Assembly (NCBI GenBank): GCA_001824435.1
Contig: MHXH01000023.1
Span: 66,148-121,941, forward strand
Reading direction: 5' to 3'
DNA: 55,794 nucleotides
From: Parcubacteria group bacterium RIFCSPLOWO2_01_FULL_48_18
GTDB lineage: Bacteria > Patescibacteriota > Minisyncoccia > UBA6257 > WO2-01-48-18
Every line of letters begins with the position of its first letter. Positions within the stretch are counted from its first letter, which is position 1. A program made the position numbers and the translations under genes. Below the pieces are notes generated by a model. It had not been told where the DNA came from, ran no database searches, and saw only the letters and a list, made by a program, of their open reading frames with translations. Below are positions 8,439 through 17,430 of the stretch, one piece after another.

Positions 8439-8478
8439 GCGCTCATGCACGCATTACTTCCGAGGAGATCCTTTCCTT

Positions 8479-10740
8479 TTACAAAGTCACCTCGCACACT
8501 CCAGAAACGCATGCGAACTCTCTCGCAACCTCAGTTTCGTCCTCTTTTTCATACGCCACGATACTGGCAAAATCAATCGGCGGGAACTTCGCCATCATTT
8601 CATTATATCGTTCTTCGGTAATTTCTTCGTAGGGCGCCAGGGCATAGACGTGTTCGCTTTTCGGCAAGAACGAAAGTCCTCCCAACATATCCCAATTCTC
8701 GTACAACCAATTAGCGACGCTGATCCATTCATTTTCGCTGATATAGATAGTAACCGAAGGATTATGTTCAACGAAATTCTGCTTTACCCTTTTCCAGTAT
8801 TCGAGTTGTTCAAGCGCGGTGAAATCATGACGGGTAATCGCTCCTTCCGGCGCCTTGACCGGAAATTCCAACACAAACGTGGTGGCCGAATCTATTCCTT
8901 GGCCGACTTCGGGATAATAAGGGACTTTTTGATCCTTCAACATGTGAAGAAGCGAATCGGTAGCCGAGATCCTGACTCTTCTGATATAGAATTTTGAGTG
9001 GCGCGGGTGGAGTCCGGAGGAAGCATCCACCGTTTGAGACAGGTTTCCGGACGGCTTCGTGCAAGTAATGCAGGTTGAGGGATTAATGCCGAATCTTTTG
9101 GAGTATTCTTGATTCACCCGAATCGCGTGTTCTTTTAGCTTAAGCAACACATCCGCTTCCCGAACCGTCGGACAATCCCACTGGCCGGTAATAGAAACGC
9201 CGAGAAGCCGTTCTTCCTCGCAACTCTGCCGCCATTCTCTTGAAAGATACGGAAGGTTAGTAAGCGTTGCCTGATAGGTGCCCAAAATGGTCGCAAGCCT
9301 GATTTTTCGAAGCAAACTCTCTTCCGTATCTTCGGGCCGGGCAACCACCTCGCTTAAATTGCAGAATTGCCGATTTCTCAATATTATTTCGCCGCACGGA
9401 TTGGTGCCGCTCGTGGCCCAATGCTTTGCAAAAACCTTCCATCTTCGCTCCGGCAATTGGTATTTCAGTCCGCCGCGGTTAAAAATACCCCTCTCGCCCG
9501 TACCGCTTTTGGCAAGAGAAAGCCACTCGCTCAAAAAATCAACCGCAGACGGCTTAGTATTGTACACAGCAGAATTATTGGCCAGACTGCGCTGATTTTC
9601 GGTCAAATAGAACTGGCCGGTTTTGGCATCGCGCATCTGGGAATCGTCTAAATCAGAAAGAGAGATTAAGGCGCTCCGGCGCACTCCGCCGGCAACCACT
9701 ACCTCACCGATCTTGCAGATAATATCGTGCACATCAATAGGCCGCAGGCGTTTCCCCTGTCGGGCTAAAACTTTTTGCCGGGCAAACTGCAATACGTCTC
9801 TTAAAGGATCCGGCCCGGAACTTTTCCCTCCCATGGTTTTAAGCCTTGCGCCGGCCGGCCGAAGCTTGGAAAAATCAAATTGAATATCTCTTCCCCTGAA
9901 CCATATTCTCAAACCCAACACCAATGCATCGGCCCACCCCTCTTTGGTATCGGAAATCGTATAGGTCCCGGCTGATTCTCCGGTCTGTCTTTTTATAAAG
10001 GGGAGTTGTTCGACCGTCTGGCTTTCAACCGAAAAACCCACTCCGGTACCGCACATCAAAATGTACATAATCTCCCCAAAATCTTCGAGCCGAGTCGGAG
10101 CGATAAAAGAACAGTTGTAGGCGCAGATATTGGTCCGACGGGCGGCCTTTCCGGAAAATTGCAGGAGCCTCATCGAAGGCATCGCCTCTTGCCGAAGAAT
10201 GCCTTGACGTAGTTCTTCATATTCATCGTTCGACAACGCCCTTCCTACATTCTCCCTCATAAAATTGATATAGCGGTCGACTGTTTCGATCCACGTTTCT
10301 CTTCTGTCCTCGTCTTCGTTCCAGCGGGAATAGGTTCGGTAGTACACGAATTCGGCAAGCGAATTGCGAAAATATTTTTTGCTTTCCCCTGCAAGCCGTT
10401 GGACGTGTTCGGGAATTTCTTTCCGCATGGCCCTGATCTGCGCGCGCTCGTTTCGGTACAAAATGTACGCTTTCGCGGTTTTGGGAAGATCCATCAAGAT
10501 GAGCGCGCTTTCAACACCATCCTGGACCTCTTCAATATTCGGCACGTAGCCGTACGGAAGTTTTTTCATGAGCTCGCGCACCGCGTAATCGGAAACTCTC
10601 CCCGGATCTTTAGTCAAATCGCCTTCGCCGGTTGCTTTCATGGCGCGAAAAATGGCATTCGTAATCCTCCCTTGATCGAATGGCACAATCCTTCCGTCTC
10701 TTTTCTTTACTTGGGCAAAATGTTGCTGGGTAATGGCCAT
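8479..10740 (-). CDS. nrdJ: adenosylcobalamin-dependent ribonucleoside-triphosphate reductase (class II)
   Basis: A 753-residue monomeric class II reductase that makes deoxyribonucleotides from ribonucleoside triphosphates using a B12-derived radical. Visible parts: an N-terminal ATP-cone (VKKRDGRIVPFDQGRITNAI), the barrel segments ICAYNCSFIAP, MCGTGVGFSVE and GERGIFNR, the finger-loop region NPCGEIILRNRQFCNLSE, TCTKPSGNLSQTVD, and a C-terminal cysteine pair (Cys744, Cys749) that would re-reduce the active site. No cobalamin synthesis gene is in the window, so the cofactor is probably scavenged. It lies downstream of ftsA-ftsZ on the same strand behind terminator hairpins. Confidence 0.95.
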   Translation of the reverse strand: MAITQQHFAQVKKRDGRIVPFDQGRITNAIFRAMKATGEGDLTKDPGRVSDYAVRELMKKLPYGYVPNIEEVQDGVESALILMDLPKTAKAYILYRNERAQIRAMRKEIPEHVQRLAGESKKYFRNSLAEFVYYRTYSRWNEDEDRRETWIETVDRYINFMRENVGRALSNDEYEELRQGILRQEAMPSMRLLQFSGKAARRTNICAYNCSFIAPTRLEDFGEIMYILMCGTGVGFSVESQTVEQLPFIKRQTGESAGTYTISDTKEGWADALVLGLRIWFRGRDIQFDFSKLRPAGARLKTMGGKSSGPDPLRDVLQFARQKVLARQGKRLRPIDVHDIICKIGEVVVAGGVRRSALISLSDLDDSQMRDAKTGQFYLTENQRSLANNSAVYNTKPSAVDFLSEWLSLAKSGTGERGIFNRGGLKYQLPERRWKVFAKHWATSGTNPCGEIILRNRQFCNLSEVVARPEDTEESLLRKIRLATILGTYQATLTNLPYLSREWRQSCEEERLLGVSITGQWDCPTVREADVLLKLKEHAIRVNQEYSKRFGINPSTCITCTKPSGNLSQTVDASSGLHPRHSKFYIRRVRISATDSLLHMLKDQKVPYYPEVGQGIDSATTFVLEFPVKAPEGAITRHDFTALEQLEYWKRVKQNFVEHNPSVTIYISENEWISVANWLYENWDMLGGLSFLPKSEHVYALAPYEEITEERYNEMMAKFPPIDFASIVAYEKEDETEVAREFACVSGVCEVTL

Positions 10741-10800
10741 GTATTGGAATTTAGAATCTGGAATTTAGAATCTTTGCTCTCGAAATTTCAAATTCTGGGT
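10741..10800. repeat. GAATTTAGAATC-type short-word repeat
   Basis: GGAATTTAGAATCT is repeated immediately upstream of nrdJ. The same words recur at 13515-13587, 19377-19480, 20030-20065, 42880-42895, 48246-48280 and 54880-55012, always between genes or at gene edges. Confidence 0.7.
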
Positions 10801-10834
10801 CCCGACTTACAAATTCATTTTCAAAAAATGGGGG

Positions 10835-10863
10835 ACGGCACGATATCATCGTGCCGTTCTTTT
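10835..10863. terminator. strong hairpin between ftsZ and nrdJ
   Basis: A perfect 10-bp stem ACGGCACGAT/ATCGTGCCGT with a three-base loop. TTCTTTT follows on the plus strand; on the minus strand CCCCCATTTTTTG follows. It may back up termination of ftsZ. Confidence 0.55.
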
Positions 10864-10915
10864 AAAAAACTCTACGTCTGCTATGAAATGCTGTTGTGGT
10901 TCTTTGCGCGAGCAT

Positions 10916-10947
10916 AAAAAAATTAAAGTATGCTAGTATACTTTAAT
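10916..10947 (-). terminator. terminator of ftsZ
   Basis: Minus-strand AT-rich stem ATTAAAGTAT/ATACTTTAAT followed by a run of seven T, about 45 bases after the ftsZ stop. Confidence 0.65.
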
Positions 10948-10992
10948 TTTACACGAAGCGCGTCCAATCGCAAGCTGTGGATAACCTCTTGT

Positions 10993-12246
10993 TCAACGTT
11001 TATTTTTCTTCCTCCTCAAAAAAGCAGGAATCTCCCATTTTGCGTCATCATCCGACAACTCCTCGGCATATTTTTTCTTCACGTCGGCATCATGAGAGCC
11101 GTTATTCGCTCCTTTTGCCGTCGAAGAACCCCCAAAAGCGCTTCCAAGCGGCGCGGGAGATGACGGAACCACCATCCGCGCCCCTTTATCGCCGTTCAAA
11201 AAGCCGCCGCTTACCTCAACCCGAACAGGATTTCCGAAAAGCCCGAGCGATTGATTGCTCTTTGCCGTATCATGGCCGTCAAATCCGGCTGCAATAACGG
11301 TAATTTTCATCGTTCCCGGCTTCAATCTACGGTCATGATAGGCTCCGAAGATTATTTTAGAAGCCGGGTCGGCCATGTCCGCAATAAGTTTTGCCGCGTC
11401 ATTGATTTCATTCATTCTCATATCGCGGCTTCCGGCCACAGAGAAAAGAATTCCGCGCGCGCCGTCAACTCCTATTTCCAGAAGAGGAGACGTAATTGCG
11501 GTTTTAGCGGCTGCCACAGCGCGATCTTCTCCTGAACCGATACCGGTTCCTACAATCGCCGTACCGGCATCCTGCATGATCGCCTTCACGTCGGCAAAAT
11601 CGACATTGATGACGCCCGGCGCAGTAACGAGCTCGGAAATGCCCTGCACCGCCTGCCGCAAGATGTCGTCGATTCTCTCAAAGGCTTTGAGGAGGGGCGT
11701 ATCTTTATCAATAATAGCAAATATGCGATCGTTCGGAATTGTAATCGCCGCATCAACTTTTTCCCGCAGCCGAAGCAGGGCATCTTCTGCAATTTTCATC
11801 CGCTGGGAACCCTCGAAAAAGAAAGGCTTGGTAACAACTCCTATAGTGAGCGCTCCGGTTTTTCGTGCCGCATCAGCGATCACCGACGAAGCGCCGGAAC
11901 CCGTTCCCCCTCCAAGACCGGCGGTTACGAAAATCATATCGGCCCCTTCAAGCGCGGCAGTAATTTCATCAAGGTTTTCTTCCGCCGCCTGGCGGCCAAG
12001 CTCCGGATTCATCCCGGCCCCGAGTCCTCTGGTTAGATTTTTTCCGATATGGATTTTCTTCTTCGCGACAATCGAATTTAAATCCTGCACATCGGTGTTT
12101 ATAGCGATGAACTCAACCCCTTTAAAAGAGGAGGTTGACATCCTGCTCACGACATTCCCGCCTCCTCCTCCGACGCCGACAACTTTAATACGAGCTGGAG
12201 ATGGGACTTGGAATTTTTCTGATCTTGTTTTTGATTTTTTTCCCAT
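10993..12246 (-). CDS. ftsZ: cell division GTPase FtsZ
   Basis: A 417-residue tubulin homologue that polymerises into the division ring. The GTP-binding signature GGGTGSGAS is at 112-120 (the usual GGGTGTG with Ser for Thr), the catalytic T7 loop is NVDFADVK, and the C-terminus ends in a conserved-type peptide (WEIPAFLRRKK) that binds FtsA and other partners after a variable Ser/Gly/Ala-rich linker. It lies 35 bases downstream of ftsA in the classic ftsA-ftsZ order and is followed by a terminator. Confidence 0.97.
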   Translation of the reverse strand: MGKKSKTRSEKFQVPSPARIKVVGVGGGGGNVVSRMSTSSFKGVEFIAINTDVQDLNSIVAKKKIHIGKNLTRGLGAGMNPELGRQAAEENLDEITAALEGADMIFVTAGLGGGTGSGASSVIADAARKTGALTIGVVTKPFFFEGSQRMKIAEDALLRLREKVDAAITIPNDRIFAIIDKDTPLLKAFERIDDILRQAVQGISELVTAPGVINVDFADVKAIMQDAGTAIVGTGIGSGEDRAVAAAKTAITSPLLEIGVDGARGILFSVAGSRDMRMNEINDAAKLIADMADPASKIIFGAYHDRRLKPGTMKITVIAAGFDGHDTAKSNQSLGLFGNPVRVEVSGGFLNGDKGARMVVPSSPAPLGSAFGGSSTAKGANNGSHDADVKKKYAEELSDDDAKWEIPAFLRRKKNKR

Positions 12247-12281
12247 TTTCTAATTCGTTAGGTTTGTCCCGTTAATGAGGT

Positions 12282-13514
12282 CTATGGCAGAAACTGCCTT
12301 AGGAATCGTAACACGCCGCTCCCCCTACTTGCAAGTGGAAAAGATTTGCGCGTTCTCTCTTCTGCGCCCCATAAAAACAGACCGAAGGCCAACGCCATTT
12401 CAGGATCATCAAAAGAATCCCTAAATTCTTTCGGCGGATTATCGAATGCGGCATTGGTCGGCACGCCAATCTGCGCAGGCAAACGCAATTCTTGTTTTAT
12501 AAAATCTACCATTCCCGGCAACTTTGCCCCTCCCCCGACCAGCACCGCCCCGCCAGGCAACTGAGCGTGGCGGCCGATATGTTTAAGCTCATTATTCACC
12601 ACATCGACTATTTCCGCAAGTCTCGTTTCGACAATCTCCGAAATGAAACGGCGGGAAATAATGCCGTCAATTCCTGCCGCCATCTTGGCCAGATCGATAT
12701 AGTCGCGCCGAGATATCTCTTTCGACTGCGCCGCGCCGAAGGACAATTTTATGCTCTCGGCAACGGCGATGGGAGCCTTGATTCCTATGGCAATATCATT
12801 GGTGACATGCGCCGAACCCAAGGGAAACACCTTCGCATGGAGCAGTTTTCCCTCTTCAAATACCGCGAGTCCGGTCGTGCTTGCGCCGAAATCCAAAAGA
12901 ACCGACCCCAATTCCATCTGCGTTTTCGATAATACTGCCTTTGCCGACGCGAGCGGACCGAAAATAAGTCCGAAGATTCGCAGTCCGGCTGATTCGGCGC
13001 ACTTATGGATATTCTTGAGCACCGGGCTAAACGCGCTGATGATAAAACTTTCCACCTCAAGGCGCGCGCCGGAGAGCCCTACTGCATCACGAATGTCGCC
13101 AATGCCGTCGACAACGAATTCCCGTGGAATGACATGAACCACTGTCCGATTAGCAGAAAGCGGAATTGCCTGCGAGGCTTGAATAACCCGTTCCACGTCT
13201 TCGTGGGAAATCACGTCATCCGCGCGGGAAACGACCACAAATCCTTTAGAATTTTTGACATCGACATGAGCGCTGCCGATATTGGCAAACACGTTCTTAA
13301 GCGCCAAACGAGAAATGGCCTGAATATCCGCCGCAACCTTCGCCAACGAAACAGACGCGTCTTCCATATCTACAATCATTCCTTTGCGCATTCCCGAAGA
13401 CGGCTGACGCACTGCTCTCAGAAACCGGTACTTTCCTTTTTTGCTCAAAATACCAACAACGCCTTTAATGCTGCTCGTCCCGATATCAAGACCAACAATG
13501 ATTGGTTGGGCCAT
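12282..13514 (-). CDS. ftsA: cell division protein FtsA
   Basis: A 410-residue actin-like ATPase: phosphate-1 VGLDIGTSSIKGVVG, an inserted 1C domain, phosphate-2 LLDFGASTTGLAVFEEG and the adenosine motif VLVGGGAKLPGMVDF. It tethers FtsZ to the membrane; the basic C-terminal tail (GVLRFLRQFLP) looks like the membrane-binding amphipathic helix. It is the first gene of the ftsA-ftsZ pair and is preceded by a repeat-filled intergenic region. Confidence 0.96.
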   Translation of the reverse strand: MAQPIIVGLDIGTSSIKGVVGILSKKGKYRFLRAVRQPSSGMRKGMIVDMEDASVSLAKVAADIQAISRLALKNVFANIGSAHVDVKNSKGFVVVSRADDVISHEDVERVIQASQAIPLSANRTVVHVIPREFVVDGIGDIRDAVGLSGARLEVESFIISAFSPVLKNIHKCAESAGLRIFGLIFGPLASAKAVLSKTQMELGSVLLDFGASTTGLAVFEEGKLLHAKVFPLGSAHVTNDIAIGIKAPIAVAESIKLSFGAAQSKEISRRDYIDLAKMAAGIDGIISRRFISEIVETRLAEIVDVVNNELKHIGRHAQLPGGAVLVGGGAKLPGMVDFIKQELRLPAQIGVPTNAAFDNPPKEFRDSFDDPEMALAFGLFLWGAEERTRKSFPLASRGSGVLRFLRQFLP

Positions 13515-13587
13515 GCAATAAAGAATCTAGAATCTAGTCCGCCATCTGGCGGATAGAATCTAGAATCTAGAATTTAGAATTTAGGAC
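13515..13587. repeat. short-word repeat cluster with embedded palindrome
   Basis: GAATCTAGAATCTAG-type words repeated several times, with a TCCGCCA/TGGCGGA palindrome at 13538-13553 in the middle. It fills the whole gap between ybeY and ftsA. Confidence 0.75.
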
Positions 13588-13917
13588 TTAGGACCCTATG
13601 ATTCGTTCAATGTTCTCCATTCTGTTCGCCGCTTTTTCCGTTGCATGATCGTAACCGAGAAGATGGAGCACGCCGTGCGCGATAAGCTTCGCTTCCCAAT
13701 CCCTTACTGCCATTTTAAACTTTCGGGCTTCCTGCTTCAAATAAAAACGGCATAATACAATTTCGCCGAGCGGCTCCGAATAATCCCTGGGATACTTAAA
13801 ATGTTTCGGTTCCAAAAAAGATAACACGGATGGCGGATGGTCAATCCGGAAGCGCTTCCGAAGCGCATCCATTGCCGTCTTGCTTATAAAATATATATGA
13901 ATGGCGGATGGGCGCAA
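13588..13917 (-). CDS. ybeY: endoribonuclease YbeY, short form
   Basis: A 109-residue protein with the zinc-binding motif HGVLHLLGYDH (His81, His85, His91) of YbeY, which matures 16S rRNA and takes part in ribosome quality control. It is shorter than the usual 140-160 residues because the N-terminal part is trimmed; the strand carrying GEIVLCRFYLKQEA is present. No better start is visible upstream, where short-word repeats begin immediately (13918-14015). Confidence 0.85.
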   Translation of the reverse strand: MRPSAIHIYFISKTAMDALRKRFRIDHPPSVLSFLEPKHFKYPRDYSEPLGEIVLCRFYLKQEARKFKMAVRDWEAKLIAHGVLHLLGYDHATEKAANRMENIERIIGS

Positions 13918-14018
13918 ATTTCTAATTTACAACTTCCAATTACCAATTCCTAATTTACAATTTAAATCTCGGCCGGAGACGAAACGAAAAAATGGATAGA
14001 AGTATTGGGAATTGGGAA

Positions 14019-14489
14019 TTATGAATCAAGGGTTGATAATCTTTCCTTCACTAACGCCGCAAGGGTGGCTCCGTCCGCCCGCCCTTTTAATTCCTTAGCA
14101 AGCCTCCCCATGACCCTGCCGAAATCTTTGGCATCTGTAACGCCGATTTCTCCAATCGCCTTCTGCACGATAACGCGGAGTTCTTTCTCGGATAACTGGG
14201 CCGGCAAATACGCCGTTATAATCGCTAATTCACGCAACTCCTTATCAACAAGGTCCTGCCTGCTGCCTTTTCTGAATGCTTCGGCTGCCTCCTTTCTTTT
14301 TTTAGCCTCGCGACTAAGAACCTCAATGACATCACCATCAGAAAGTTCCGCATTTTTTCCTACGCCGCGTTTTTCGATTTCCCGATTATGCAGCGCTGCG
14401 TTAAGCATTCGAAGCGTGTCAATTCGAAAAGAGTCGCCGGTCTTCATAGCAACCTTGAGGTCTTCGTTTATGTGAAAAGCTGCGTTCAA
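14019..14489 (-). CDS. yqeY: GatB/YqeY domain protein
   Basis: A 156-residue YqeY-family protein: an N-terminal helical part (MKTGDSFRIDTLRMLNAALHNREIE), then the YqeY tail domain (YLPAQLSEKELRVIVQKAIGEIG, DFGRVMGRLAKELKGRADGATLAALVKE). The domain resembles the tRNA-binding tail of GatB, but the free-standing protein has no firmly assigned role. It is adjacent to rpsU, a common arrangement for yqeY. Confidence 0.9.
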   Translation of the reverse strand: MNAAFHINEDLKVAMKTGDSFRIDTLRMLNAALHNREIEKRGVGKNAELSDGDVIEVLSREAKKRKEAAEAFRKGSRQDLVDKELRELAIITAYLPAQLSEKELRVIVQKAIGEIGVTDAKDFGRVMGRLAKELKGRADGATLAALVKERLSTLDS

Positions 14490-14508
14490 AATTCTACAAT
14501 CTCTAACC

Positions 14509-14721
14509 CTACACTTGACCTAGTTTTCTCTTCTTTTCGAACTCTATTCTTTTCCCCAATCGATGAAGCGCAGATAACTTAATTTTGAGCCGGTTGGGTG
14601 GCCGTTTCCTGAAACGCCTTTTCTTAACATCAAGCACAACGCCGCTCTGCTGAACGCGGCGAGAAAAACGATAAATCAGCGACGATATAGATTCTCCTTC
14701 TTTCCTTTTGACTTCGACCAT
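14509..14721 (-). CDS. rpsU: 30S ribosomal protein bS21
   Basis: A 70-residue basic protein beginning MVEVKRKEGESISSLIYRFSRRVQQSGVV, matching the start of S21, followed by KKRRFRKRPPNRLKIK. S21 helps the small subunit select initiation sites near the 16S 3' end. I take the start at 14721 rather than 14751 because the homologous sequence begins there; the upstream codons fall in a repeat region. Confidence 0.88.
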   Translation of the reverse strand: MVEVKRKEGESISSLIYRFSRRVQQSGVVLDVKKRRFRKRPPNRLKIKLSALHRLGKRIEFEKKRKLGQV

Positions 14722-14751
14722 TATGTTGATACGAAAAGCTAATACGTACAC

Positions 14752-14855
14752 CGATGCGGAAATCGCTCATGCGAAATATGCGAAAAGTTATTTCGCATTT
14801 TTCGCATTTAAAATTTTAGCATCGGTTTCGCATTTAAAGCTTTCGCATCGGTTAT
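14752..14855. repeat. ATGCGAAA-type repeat
   Basis: ATGCGAAA and its complement TTTCGCAT are repeated at least six times in both orientations between rpsU and the HIT gene. The repeat extends into the HIT 3' end, where it encodes the last residues (ALNAKPMLKF). Confidence 0.7.
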
Positions 14856-15248
14856 CTTTCTTGTTAATTCTTCTAGAGTTTCTTTTGGCGGATTATGCAC
14901 CACCGAGTGAACCGAACTGCCGCCATCTCCTTTAAATCTGGGAACAATATGAATATGAAGGTGGTCGACGGTCTGCCCGCTCGCCGATCCATGATTAATC
15001 CCTATGGTAAAACCGTCCGGTCGAAACGCTTGTTGCAACACAGCGGTCGTCTGCTTCGCGGCAGCGAACACTCCTTCAATATCTTCATCCCTAAGGTCTA
15101 ATATAGTATCGGCATGGCGCTTCGGCAATACCATCGTATGGCCCGGAGCAATCGGATGAATGTCCAACACCGATGTCGCCGCTTCATTTTCATATACTAT
15201 TTCGGACACCAGCTCCTTATTGGCGATTTTGCAGAATAAACAACCCAT
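14808..15248 (-). CDS. HIT family hydrolase
   Basis: A 146-residue histidine-triad protein: N-terminal FCKIANKELVSEIVYENE with Cys3/Cys6, then HPIAPGHTMVLPKRH and the triad HLHIHI (His96, His98, His100). HIT proteins of this HinT/Fhit type hydrolyse nucleoside phosphoramidates or dinucleotides. The last roughly ten residues come from the neighbouring short-word repeat and are unlikely to be conserved. Confidence 0.92.
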   Translation of the reverse strand: MGCLFCKIANKELVSEIVYENEAATSVLDIHPIAPGHTMVLPKRHADTILDLRDEDIEGVFAAAKQTTAVLQQAFRPDGFTIGINHGSASGQTVDHLHIHIVPRFKGDGGSSVHSVVHNPPKETLEELTRKITDAKALNAKPMLKF

Positions 15249-15319
15249 TCAAAAATTTCCAATTTCCAAAGACATTTATCTAAAAAACCATTGGGAATTA
15301 GAAATTGGCAACCGGAAAT

Positions 15320-16627
15320 TCATAAACGCCTGGCGAGTTTTCTCTTCACAATGGCGGCCACTTTTTCGATCGGCACCGTTTCTTGACTTCCCGAACGCAT
15401 GTCGCGAATAATCGCGTTATCTTCGTGCGCTTCTTTCTGCCCGATAATGAGGGCAAGGTCGGTTCCCTCTTTGTCGGCGATCCTCAACTGCGTCTTGATG
15501 GAATCTTTTCCGAACGACTCAAGCGCGCCCAGTCCGATTCTTCTAAAATCTTCCATGAGGAGAAGCGCCTTGCGCTTCGCTAAATCCCCAAGCTGAACAA
15601 TAAACAATCTCGGTTTCGTGCGGCTTAGTTTCAAAAGATTCTTTTCTCTTATGAACTCGATCAGCCGATCAAGCCCTATTGCGCCTCCTACCGCCGGCGT
15701 AGGACGCCCTCCCAGCAATTCGGCTAAGTAATCGAATCTTCCTCCGGAAGCAAGCGCATTCTGGCTCGTCGGGAGTGTGTCGATCGATCCTCGCGGCGGC
15801 ACGACTTCAAACACCGTCCTGCTGTAATAATCGAACCCACGCACCAAATACGGAACAAGCTGATACGATATACGCAAAAAGTCCAGAATTTCCAGAACGT
15901 TTTTAAAATGATTATGACAACTTACGCACAGGGAGTCAATGATCACCGGAGCCTTTTCCTTTATCGCCGCATCCTCTTCGTTCTTACAATCGAGGAGGCG
16001 GAGCGGATTCTTCGCAAATCGCCTTTTGCAGTCGCGGCATAACTTATCCGCCTTATTCCGATAATACGCCTTCAATCTCTCGCGATAATGATGGCGACAG
16101 CTCCGGCATCCAAGCGTATTGATCTGCACGATTGCGTCTTTTACTTTCAGCTCTTCCAATGCTTTCTGCACAACGAAAATAGCCTGGGCATCGTATACCG
16201 CGTCCGCATCGCCGATGATTTCAAAACCAGCGTGATGAAATTGACGATAGCGCCACCGCTGGGGATTATCGTGACGGAACATGGCTCCAATATAGTACAG
16301 CCGCACCGGCTGCGTCTGGGAGAAAAATCCATGCTGCAGATACGCGCGCATGATCGACGCCGTACCCTCAGGCCGAAGCGTCAATGCGTCGCCGCCCTTG
16401 GTCTTAAAAGAGTACATTTCTTTTTCAACCACATCGCTCGTTTCTCCGAGATTCCTCACAAAAAGACCGGTGTCTTCAAGAAGGGGTGTATCAATTCTTG
16501 AAAAATTATAAAATTCGGCAATTCCTTTAATGGTATGCCTTGCTTTCTCCCAATACAGCTCGTCGTCGGGCAAAATATCGTTCATCCCTTTCGGGTTTTG
16601 AAATAAAAGCTTTCTGGTTTTTTTCAT
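15320..16627 (-). CDS. hisS: histidyl-tRNA synthetase with zinc-ribbon-like insertion
   Basis: A 435-residue class II synthetase that charges tRNA-His. Motif 1 region NPKGMNDILPDD, motif 2 MFRHDNPQRWRYRQFHHAGFEIIG, the histidine-specific LVRGFDYYSRTVFEV and motif 3 GGAIGLDRLIEF are all present. Between them is a cysteine-rich segment with CRSC, CRDC, LDC and CVSC, probably binding zinc; other bacterial HisRS variants share this. The start at 16627 avoids overlap with lepB; the frame extends to 16660. Confidence 0.95.
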   Translation of the reverse strand: MKKTRKLLFQNPKGMNDILPDDELYWEKARHTIKGIAEFYNFSRIDTPLLEDTGLFVRNLGETSDVVEKEMYSFKTKGGDALTLRPEGTASIMRAYLQHGFFSQTQPVRLYYIGAMFRHDNPQRWRYRQFHHAGFEIIGDADAVYDAQAIFVVQKALEELKVKDAIVQINTLGCRSCRHHYRERLKAYYRNKADKLCRDCKRRFAKNPLRLLDCKNEEDAAIKEKAPVIIDSLCVSCHNHFKNVLEILDFLRISYQLVPYLVRGFDYYSRTVFEVVPPRGSIDTLPTSQNALASGGRFDYLAELLGGRPTPAVGGAIGLDRLIEFIREKNLLKLSRTKPRLFIVQLGDLAKRKALLLMEDFRRIGLGALESFGKDSIKTQLRIADKEGTDLALIIGQKEAHEDNAIIRDMRSGSQETVPIEKVAAIVKRKLARRL

Positions 16628-16640
16628 TGCTTGTCGCCCG

Positions 16641-17237
16641 TCAATAACTGGGCGCCTCAATAATATCTACGGCATCAATGGGCCACAGCCGTATTTTTGC
16701 AAGTCCTATAATGTTATCACGGGGCACCGTTCCCCAATTCCGAGAATCATAGCTTGCAGACCGATTATCTCCCAGCACCAAATATTCGCCGGGGCCCATC
16801 TCATACATTACCTCGCCGCCGGTAAGACCGCCGGAATTCGTATATGCTTCATTCAACGCAAATCCTTCCGGATAATCAGAATTTTTGATGGTAATTTGAT
16901 TATCCCTGATCGAAACAGTTTCCGCCGGAAGACCTATAATCCTTTTTATATAAAATGTCTGGGGGTCGCGGGGGAAACGAAATACCACCACTTCTCCGCG
17001 TTCTGGTTCGCGAAACCGCAGCGTAATCTCATCGACGAGAAGATAGTCGCCGCCGGAAAAATTGGGTTCCATGCTGACCCCCCTTACCAAAAACGGCTGA
17101 ACGATAAATGTCCGTATCACGATAACGCTCACGATCGCTATCACCGCAATTTCAAAAACTTCCCAGAGAAAAATAAGGACTTGCTTCACGAAATCAATTT
17201 TAAATTGAGAAATTGAAGTTGCGGACCGTAAAGGCAT
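16641..17237 (-). CDS. lepB: signal peptidase I
   Basis: A 198-residue membrane protease that removes signal peptides from exported proteins. One N-terminal membrane helix (about 24-43), catalytic Ser55 in RGVSMEPNF, catalytic Lys98 in FYIKRIIGLPAE, and the conserved box GDNRSASYDSRNWG. The first 13 or so residues lie in a short-word repeat, so translation may start at the GTG for residue 18 (17186). It lies 13 bases upstream of hisS on the same strand. Confidence 0.93.
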   Translation of the reverse strand: MPLRSATSISQFKIDFVKQVLIFLWEVFEIAVIAIVSVIVIRTFIVQPFLVRGVSMEPNFSGGDYLLVDEITLRFREPERGEVVVFRFPRDPQTFYIKRIIGLPAETVSIRDNQITIKNSDYPEGFALNEAYTNSGGLTGGEVMYEMGPGEYLVLGDNRSASYDSRNWGTVPRDNIIGLAKIRLWPIDAVDIIEAPSY

Positions 17238-17405
17238 TCAACTTACAACTTACAAACCGCTATATGAAAACTTACAGCCTAGTTTCTATTGTACGATATC
17301 CGTGATAAAATGCAACAAAAGCTCGATAGCCCCATAGCTTGATAGCGGTTTCGCCCCGAACTATACGCTTCCCATTGAAGCTTGGAACTCAACCGCTTAG
17401 CTACT

Positions 17406-17430
17406 GACGAGCTGACGAGCTGACGAGCTT
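17406..17430. repeat. three tandem GACGAGCT units
   Basis: An 8-bp unit is repeated three times directly before pth; the last unit runs into the TTG start codon. Confidence 0.75.

Noticed and set aside
10976-10984. Perfect DnaA-box sequence TGTGGATAA downstream of ftsZ; others at 26315-26323 and about 48567-48575
   Set aside because: They are isolated single matches without clustering, an AT-rich unwinding region or dnaA/dnaN genes nearby, and one lies inside a coding sequence, so no replication origin is claimed.
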